Of a DNA stretch of 21,397 bases, positions 13,577 to 21,397 are shown in pieces. Below the pieces are notes generated by a model. It saw only the letters and a program-made list of their open reading frames with translations, ran no database searches and was not told the origin of the DNA. Source of the stretch: a virus; IMG/VR virus record IMGVR_UViG_3300045999_003047, positions 1 through 21,397 of that record; one strand, written 5' to 3'. A program made the position numbers and the translations under genes. The stretch's first letter is position 1, and the number at the start of each line of letters is the position of its first letter.

Positions 13577-14899
13577 ATGAAAAAAGAGCTTGGTATTCTA
13601 TTAGAGATAGAAAATGCCACTGGTAATGGGTCGCAAAAAATAAAACAGGATTTAATAAAAAACAACTACTCTAAAGAATTAGAATATCTTCTTAAAGTTG
13701 CTTTGGATCCTTTTCTAACAACTAAGTTACACAAACTTCCAATTCTGGACGATGCTCCGTATTTAGAAGATGGAGATTTATTCGAGAGATTTAAATCCCT
13801 TACAGAAAAACTTTTCTTAGCACCAGCAGCAAATGACAAATTAAGAGAAGAAGCATTTGAGATTGTTAATTGCTATAATCTTTCTGACGATGAGAAAAAA
13901 ATACTAGGTAAGGTATTAACTAAAAGATTAAACATAGGTATAGGTGCTAAACTAATAAACAAAGCATTCAATAAGGAGATTATTCCAGATCCAAGTTTAA
14001 TGTTAGCTCAGGATGACGAGGACGAAATAAAAAAGTGGGAAACCATAGTTTGTGAAGAGAAATATGACGGCGTTCGTGTTATCGCATACATGTCTGGGAA
14101 TGAGATTAAATTTTATACCAGAGCTTTTAATGAAATACCAAACCAGTATTTAGAAAAAATAGCCAATGAGTGTTTAATTCTCATTAAAAATTCAGGGCTC
14201 AATGGTGATTGGTTTTTTGACGGCGAATTAACGGACTTAAACAGAAAAAGTGTTTCTGGAAAAGTCACACAAATGCTAAAAGGAAAACCTTTAGATTCTA
14301 TAGGTGATGACCTTATCTACAATATATTCGATTTAGAAGACGCAGAAACACTTAAAAGGGGTAGGGGAATTATTCCTTTTGATGTTAGAAGAAGTACATT
14401 AGAGGGTGTTTTTATGACGTATAAGACATCTTCTCTTACCCTTGCAGATTCTTTCTTGACTTCAGAAAAAGAAGACATCTACGCTTACTATAACAAGATC
14501 GTTGCTCAAGGAGGAGAAGGCGTTATACTTAAAAATCCGGATCATGTTTATGAATGTAAAAGGTCTAAGAATTGGATTAAACTTAAAGAAGTAAATGACT
14601 GTGATTTAATTATTACTGGATGGTATCCAGGAGAGGGTAAAAGAGAGGGGTTTATTGGTGGCTTCTATTGCGAGGATTCATCTGGTACAGTTAAAGTAAA
14701 AGTAGGAGCAGGATTTACAGACCAAGATCTTAAAGATCTTAGCGAAAATCCAGATTCTCAAATAGGTAAAGTTTGTGCTATACAATACAACGTTATCATT
14801 AACGACAAGAACAATAATTGGTCTTTATTCTTACCAAGATTTATTGAGATAAGAAATGATAAGGATACAGCAGATGATATGAATGGATTGTGCAAATAG
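13577..14899 (+). CDS. 30: ATP-dependent DNA ligase, T4 gp30-like
   Basis: This 440-residue enzyme (T4 ligase has 487) joins Okazaki fragments and nicks, using ATP to form an enzyme-AMP intermediate. Motif I is E-K162-Y-D-G-V-R, with K162 the adenylated lysine. RAFNE follows (motif Ia-like). Motif III is DWFFDGEL, motif IV is GGEGVILKN and motif V is WIKLKEV. The C-terminal OB-fold region runs from about residue 345 (DCDLIITGWYPGEGKREGFIGG) to the end. The N-terminal 150 residues are helical and correspond to the DNA-binding domain of phage and archaeal-type ligases. It starts a new block after a 94-nt gap with promoter-like elements, followed by clamp loader and 5'-3' exonuclease genes, which fits lagging-strand maturation. 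Confidence 0.95.
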   Translation: MKKELGILLEIENATGNGSQKIKQDLIKNNYSKELEYLLKVALDPFLTTKLHKLPILDDAPYLEDGDLFERFKSLTEKLFLAPAANDKLREEAFEIVNCYNLSDDEKKILGKVLTKRLNIGIGAKLINKAFNKEIIPDPSLMLAQDDEDEIKKWETIVCEEKYDGVRVIAYMSGNEIKFYTRAFNEIPNQYLEKIANECLILIKNSGLNGDWFFDGELTDLNRKSVSGKVTQMLKGKPLDSIGDDLIYNIFDLEDAETLKRGRGIIPFDVRRSTLEGVFMTYKTSSLTLADSFLTSEKEDIYAYYNKIVAQGGEGVILKNPDHVYECKRSKNWIKLKEVNDCDLIITGWYPGEGKREGFIGGFYCEDSSGTVKVKVGAGFTDQDLKDLSENPDSQIGKVCAIQYNVIINDKNNNWSLFLPRFIEIRNDKDTADDMNGLCK

Positions 14900-14917
14900 T
14901 TTTAATTTATTTAATAC

Positions 14918-15502
14918 ATGGGGACTAGAGTAACAAAATTTTTAAAAGGCGAATGCGAGATTCACGGAGAAACCAATTTCTATATCTATAAAGAAGAGGC
15001 GCATAAGTGTGTTGAGTGCACTAAGAAAAAATCTAAAGAGTGGAGATTGAAAAATCTCAAATACGTAAAACAATATTCAATTAAATACAACAAAAAAAAT
15101 AAGGAAAAAATAAAATCTCTAAGGGATATTCGCAATGAAATAAGTAGGAGAAAAACAATAGAGAATCACGAAGATTTCTATAAAAAATTCGGCGACTATA
15201 TCAATGATGTAGCATCTAGAATCCATCTAGAAAGCATACCCAGATCAATTAAGCACATTAAAGATCCCACGGAAGATAAAATATTTAATTTTCTTATCAA
15301 AGCAAAAAGAGCTCAGCTAAGATCATATCAGATTTTTAGAATATCCTCATATGTTAAATGGCAGCATCTTAAGTCACTAAATCTCCGATCCGCAACAGAA
15401 AAACAGAAATCTATTATAAGAGAGGAGTATAAAAGAAAAGCCAAAGAGATCGTTGATATAGAGATTGAAAAGATATTACAGAATTTTAATAAAAATAAAT
15501 GA
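14918..15502 (+). CDS. Basic protein with N-terminal zinc-binding motif
   Basis: This 194-residue, strongly basic (Lys/Arg) helical protein carries an N-terminal C-x2-H ... C-x2-C cluster: CEIHGETNFYIYKEEAHKCVEC. This is a small zinc-ribbon like those at the N-terminus of phage HNH/endonuclease VII-type proteins. However, no HNH catalytic histidine/asparagine core follows. Instead the rest is Lys-rich coil (KSKEWRLKNLKYVKQYSIKYNKKNKEK) and a helical C-terminus. Nucleic acid binding is likely. It lies between ligase and clamp loader and overlaps the latter by ATGA. It could be a degenerate homing-type nuclease or a replication accessory protein. The function is not recognised. Confidence 0.72.
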   Translation: MGTRVTKFLKGECEIHGETNFYIYKEEAHKCVECTKKKSKEWRLKNLKYVKQYSIKYNKKNKEKIKSLRDIRNEISRRKTIENHEDFYKKFGDYINDVASRIHLESIPRSIKHIKDPTEDKIFNFLIKAKRAQLRSYQIFRISSYVKWQHLKSLNLRSATEKQKSIIREEYKRKAKEIVDIEIEKILQNFNKNK

Positions 15503-16446
15503 TACAAGAATTATTAACAGAAAAATTAAGACCGAAGGAACTAAAACATATGATCCTTCCACAAAGAATAAAGGGCTCGTTTGAAAGTGGCCTTCAACAA
15601 AATGTCCTATTAGCTGGCTCTCCTGGATCGGGTAAAACTAGTATGGCTAAAATTCTAATAAAGAATCATCCCTACATTTTTATAAATGTCTCTGATGAAA
15701 GTTCTGTCGAAACAATTAGAACCAAAGTACATGATTTTTGTTCTACCGTTTCTATACTAGACGGGGAGAATCAAATTAAGATTGTAGTATTAGATGAGTT
15801 CGACGGCGCATCAGATCAGTTCTACAAAGCTTTAAGAGGCACAATAGAGAAATATGCTAGAACAACAAGATTTGTTGCTACATGTAACTATTTAAGCAAA
15901 ATCCCAGATGCTATTAGATCAAGATTTGAAGTTTATGATTTTGATCCTATGAGTAAGGAAGAGGAGAGCGAAATAAAGAACCAATGGCAAGATCGTGTTT
16001 CTAAAATACTTAATCTGCTGGAAATAAATCACGACGACAGAAGTCTGGAGTTATTTACAAAGAAGTATTTTCCTGATATGAGATCTGCACTTAATACCAT
16101 ACAAAGATGGCAAATAGACGGAGTAAAGGACCTAACAGAAAGCAAAATAAACGAAATAACATTTGATCACGAGGAAGTTTTTAATATGATTCTATCTAAA
16201 CCAGATCCAATTGGAAACTACCAATATGTAGTTGGACAATATTCAGGAAGAGTTGATGAGGTTATGGCATCTTTAAGCTCTGACTTTATTAAATGGATTG
16301 AAGAAAAGAATCCACATAAATTAAACTTAATACCCTCTATAGTTATTACTGTGGCAAGATATCAATCTCAAAGAAGTCAAGTAATAGATCCTATAGTTAG
16401 CCTATTAGCTTTAATATTTGAACTACAGCAGATGTTCAATAAATGA
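15499..16446 (+). CDS. 44: Sliding clamp loader ATPase subunit, T4 gp44-like
   Basis: This 315-residue AAA+ ATPase (T4 gp44 has 319) opens the sliding clamp and places it on primer-template DNA. Walker A is G40-SPGSGKT47. Walker B is IVVLDEFDG (about 95-103), with the D-E-F-D variant of the clamp-loader DExx box. Sensor 1 is at ATCNYLSKIP (N130). The SRF at 141-143 supplies the arginine finger across the subunit interface. The N-terminal LTEKLRPKELKHMILP matches the 'YRP...' lead-in of clamp loaders. A C-terminal helical collar domain completes the length. It overlaps the zinc protein gene by 4 nt. A candidate small subunit is encoded at 18112. Confidence 0.93.
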   Translation: MIQELLTEKLRPKELKHMILPQRIKGSFESGLQQNVLLAGSPGSGKTSMAKILIKNHPYIFINVSDESSVETIRTKVHDFCSTVSILDGENQIKIVVLDEFDGASDQFYKALRGTIEKYARTTRFVATCNYLSKIPDAIRSRFEVYDFDPMSKEEESEIKNQWQDRVSKILNLLEINHDDRSLELFTKKYFPDMRSALNTIQRWQIDGVKDLTESKINEITFDHEEVFNMILSKPDPIGNYQYVVGQYSGRVDEVMASLSSDFIKWIEEKNPHKLNLIPSIVITVARYQSQRSQVIDPIVSLLALIFELQQMFNK

Positions 16447-16460
16447 CCAGTATACTAGAC

Positions 16461-16485
16461 ATTATCTAAGGTTTTAGATCATAAT
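16461..16485 (+). other. Intergenic hairpin after the clamp-loader gene
   Basis: In the 65-nt gap, ATCTAA (16464-16469) pairs with TTAGAT (16474-16479), and flanking ATTAT/ATAAT extend it with a bulge. No T tract follows, so it does not look like a terminator. Downstream AT-rich TATTATAATATG could be a promoter for the kinase gene at 16512. Confidence 0.35.
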
Positions 16486-16511
16486 GCTTATTATAATATG
16501 CAAATAATAAT

Positions 16512-16982
16512 ATGAAAGGAAAAATCATAATAGTTGGACCAGGAGGATCAGGAAAAGATTTTTTAAGAAAGAAAATGGTAGGTAAGGGATTTTCTTATGG
16601 AGTATCTTTTACAAGTAGACCACCTAGAGTAGGCGAATCAGAATCTGTTGATTATTATTTTAGGTCCCTAGATTTTTTTGAAGCTAACTCCGATCTTTTT
16701 TTAGAACTACAGGAATTCAATGGATGGAAATATGGAATATCAAAAGAAGAGTTTAATGAGAAGGATCTTTTCATACTTAGTCCAGCAGGATTAAAAAGCT
16801 TGCCCGATGATCTTAGAAAAATTTCATTCGTGATTTATTTAAATCCTGATGAGAAAACCCGCATTAAAAGACTTGGAGAGAGAAATGACGCGGACAATGT
16901 GGAGAGAAGATTAATTGCAGACAAGAGGGATTTTTCTGGTTTTTTTGACTATGATATAATGATAACTAACGAAGATTTCTAA
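16512..16982 (+). CDS. gmk: Guanylate kinase-like (d)NMP kinase
   Basis: This 156-residue enzyme has a P-loop G-P-G-G-S-G-K-D (residues 9-16) and the GMP-binding signature SFTSRPPRVGE followed by VDYYFRS, the hallmark of guanylate kinases (usual form TTRxPRxGE ... VDYxF). Then come LELQEFNGWKYG, matching the E-x-x-x-x-G-x-x-Y-G segment, and the lid-like RIKRLGERND. It is expected to phosphorylate GMP/dGMP to the diphosphate for DNA synthesis. It differs in sequence from the T4 gp1 kinase. The protein ends right at FDYDIMITNEDF, where cellular enzymes continue for a final helix, so it is some 20-40 residues shorter than usual. The last residue D in the P-loop (GKD instead of GKS/T) is unusual. 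It overlaps the next gene by TAATG. Confidence 0.85.
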   Translation: MKGKIIIVGPGGSGKDFLRKKMVGKGFSYGVSFTSRPPRVGESESVDYYFRSLDFFEANSDLFLELQEFNGWKYGISKEEFNEKDLFILSPAGLKSLPDDLRKISFVIYLNPDEKTRIKRLGERNDADNVERRLIADKRDFSGFFDYDIMITNEDF

Positions 16983-18112
16983 TGACAACAGTTTGTATAG
17001 ACGGGAACTATATTTTTCATAAGACCTTTGGTATATTCTCTGGATTTGGTTCTAAGAATCCAGGAGATGTTCTATCTTCAGAGGCTGAAAGAAATATGTT
17101 TGTAAGGAAAGTAATCACTGATCTGTGTTATGCTTTAAAGCAAATACCAGATGTAAAACAAGTGATATTTTGTAAAGATTCTAGATCTTGGAGAAAAGAT
17201 TATAAAATAACAAGAAGTGTTTATAAGGAAAGCAGGGTTAAGGGAGAAGGCGTAGATTGGGGATCTTTCTTTAGACTTATGGACGAATTTTCAGAATATC
17301 TAGAATCGAACGGGTTTATTTATAGCTCATATCAAGGAGCTGAAGGTGATGACTTAATATGGGCATGGTGCGAACACTTATCAGAAAAAGGTGAATCTGT
17401 AATAGTAATAAGCGGTGATAAAGATATGCACCAGCTTGTTAAATATAATGATGTTTCTTGGGTTGGCATATGGAATAGTAACTCAAAAAACAATAAACTA
17501 ATAGTTTCTAAAAACTGGAAAGAAGAATCAGAAGGTGAGACAACAATATTTGATGTTAATCCAACTTCTGGCTCCAATTCATCAAAAATGGAAAAGCTAC
17601 TATCCTCATGTACTTTAGAAAGGATTGACACGAAGGAATATATTTTTAAAAAGATCCTAATGGGAGATAAAAAAGACGACGTCCCCGGTGTTTTTCCGTA
17701 TCAAACTAAAAACGGAAAGAATTCTAATATAGCGGAGGGAAAGTCTAATAAGATCTGGGAATTATATTTAGAATCAGAGTGGAAAGATTTCGATATGGAG
17801 TATCTATGGGATAATCAAGATTTCCTTGGTTGGGTCGCAGGTTTATCCCTTAGATTGATTTCACAAACAGATAACACTGAAAATAGGGAAAGATTTAAGA
17901 AATTCTACGAGGAGAATGCTAGATTAGTTTGGCTAAACTCGAGAACTCTTCCTCGAAATATGGTAGAGGGTTTAAAAAATCATATTAATGATGTTTCATC
18001 AAAGGAGAGAATCACATTGAGTATCGATAAAAAAGAAATGATAGAAAAATCACCTTGGGCTAAAGAATCTACTCCTCCTAAAGGATTCGATCCATTTGAA
18101 CTTTTTAACTAA
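16982..18112 (+). CDS. rnh: 5'-3' exonuclease / RNase H, T4 rnh-like (FEN family)
   Basis: This 376-residue nuclease (T4 RNase H has 305) of the flap endonuclease family removes RNA primers and 5' flaps from Okazaki fragments. Active-site acidic residues are visible: D7 in CIDGNYIF, FCKDSRSWRKDY, then EGDDLIWAW (121-129), SGDKDMHQL (144-152) and MGDKKDDVPGV, the helix-3-turn/H2TH region with paired aspartates. The extra length is an insertion around residues 165-225 (Ser/Asn/Lys-rich) and an extended C-terminus (SPWAKESTPPKGFDPFELF). That C-terminal tail is proline-rich with a hydrophobic end and could contact the sliding clamp or single-strand binding protein; this is inference. The gene is joined by TAATG overlaps on both sides. 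Confidence 0.92.
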   Translation: MTTVCIDGNYIFHKTFGIFSGFGSKNPGDVLSSEAERNMFVRKVITDLCYALKQIPDVKQVIFCKDSRSWRKDYKITRSVYKESRVKGEGVDWGSFFRLMDEFSEYLESNGFIYSSYQGAEGDDLIWAWCEHLSEKGESVIVISGDKDMHQLVKYNDVSWVGIWNSNSKNNKLIVSKNWKEESEGETTIFDVNPTSGSNSSKMEKLLSSCTLERIDTKEYIFKKILMGDKKDDVPGVFPYQTKNGKNSNIAEGKSNKIWELYLESEWKDFDMEYLWDNQDFLGWVAGLSLRLISQTDNTENRERFKKFYEENARLVWLNSRTLPRNMVEGLKNHINDVSSKERITLSIDKKEMIEKSPWAKESTPPKGFDPFELFN

Positions 18113-18513
18113 TGAATAATCCATTTGATATAATAAAAGCATTCCACACAAGTGGATGGCAAAAAATATCCGATAGGGATAAAGCGAAGAATCTATTTAT
18201 GGTTAACAGAATATGTTCTATAGCTTATCCTTTGCAAGCAAATTCTTTTAATCACATAAAGATAAATCCAGAGAACGTAGTTAATTTTTGGAAGATCCTA
18301 GTAACTCACCACAACAAGAAAACTCCATCTTGGATATGGACTAAAACAGTAAAGTCTGAACGGGTAAAAGATAAAAAAGAATACAAAGAGGAGATCATAG
18401 AATTTATAAAAGAGAAATATCAAATCTCTAATCGGGAAATACAAGAGCTACAAAACTTTTTCCCTAGCAAATTTAATAGTTTTTATAAGGAGATCGAAAC
18501 ACTGATGAGTTAG
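18112..18513 (+). CDS. Candidate clamp loader small subunit, T4 gp62-like
   Basis: This 133-residue, basic, helical protein has no catalytic motif. From memory of T4 gp62 (187 residues), two stretches appear to correspond: FMVNRICSIAYP followed by VVNFWKILVTHHNKK...WIWTK here versus FMVENALSQFP ... [20 protein letters not shown]; and EEIIEFIKEKYQISNREIQEL here versus EVLIIKLLAKRYQVNTNDAI. In T4, gp62 forms a 1:4 complex with gp44. Here the two genes are separated by the GMP kinase and rnh genes, whereas in T4 they are adjacent. The gene overlaps rnh by TAATG and closes the replication block. The identity is weak and needs profile comparison; an unrelated replication accessory protein is the alternative. 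Confidence 0.5.
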   Translation: MNNPFDIIKAFHTSGWQKISDRDKAKNLFMVNRICSIAYPLQANSFNHIKINPENVVNFWKILVTHHNKKTPSWIWTKTVKSERVKDKKEYKEEIIEFIKEKYQISNREIQELQNFFPSKFNSFYKEIETLMS

Positions 18514-18521
18514 ATTGATAT

Positions 18522-18560
18522 TTAAGTTCCGGATATATATTCTAAACATAATATTCCGGG

Positions 18561-18574
<14 letters not shown>
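18522..18574 (+). promoter_or_regulatory. Nested inverted repeats around the start of the collagen-like gene
   Basis: TTAAGTTCC (18522-18530) pairs with GGAACTTAA (18566-18574), and inside it GGA-ATATT (18531 on, with a TAT bulge) pairs with AATATTCC (18550-18557). The ATG at 18561 would sit in an internal bulge. The left part includes a GGATATATATTCTAAA string that could be a promoter box. Confidence 0.4.

Positions 18575-21397
<2,823 letters not shown>

Overview
This window is part of a tailed-phage genome with T4-type (Straboviridae-like) gene content. Every supported gene is on the + strand, packed with overlapping ATGA or TAATG junctions or short gaps, and the DNA is AT-rich. T4-type hallmarks are a gp4-like head-completion nuclease, gp20-like portals, a gp30-like ATP-dependent DNA ligase, a gp44-like sliding-clamp loader, an rnh-type 5'-3' exonuclease and a gp55-like late sigma factor. 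Most gene starts lack a Shine-Dalgarno sequence and are preceded by A-rich stretches (before 1336, 3242 and 6160). This, with one TAnnTTTG-type promoter box, suggests a Bacteroidetes host; that is inference.

Layout. 1-584: 3' end of a low-complexity Thr/Glu/Lys-rich protein. 646-3745: a small acidic protein, a dCMP deaminase, an ECF-type sigma factor, a small C-terminally hydrophobic protein, a RecB-like PD-(D/E)XK nuclease and an acidic helical protein, closed by a clear rho-independent terminator at 3768-3796. 3815-6095: a multi-pass membrane/coiled-coil protein followed by two tandem paralogous beta-rich proteins. 6160-13482: a 771-aa protein with a repeated C-terminal tail, a small helical protein, the gp55-like sigma factor, the gp4-like nuclease, a 198-aa protein of unknown role, and two tandem full-length portal paralogs. 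13483-13576: a non-coding gap with a palindrome, a hairpin and a TGGTATAAT promoter-like box. 13577-18513: replication and nucleotide genes, namely DNA ligase, a zinc-binding basic protein, the clamp-loader ATPase, a guanylate kinase-like enzyme, 5'-3' exonuclease/RNase H and a candidate clamp-loader small subunit (gp62-like). 18561 to the window end: one open frame of at least 945 codons encoding a collagen-like fibre protein with interspersed jelly-roll-like domains.

How the genes work together. The gp44/gp62-like pair would load the sliding clamp, rnh and ligase would process and seal Okazaki fragments, and the deaminase and GMP kinase would feed nucleotide pools. The gp55-like factor and the ECF-type factor could direct host RNA polymerase to phage promoters. 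gp4-like and portal proteins build and finish heads, and the collagen-like protein is probably a virion surface fibre. The points most worth attention are the two tandem portal genes with separately built Ala/Gly/Glu tails but an identical last 25 nt, the five-copy degenerate motif in the 771-aa protein, the RNA hairpin that buries the start codon of the gene just upstream of the gp55-like factor, and the coexistence of two sigma factors.
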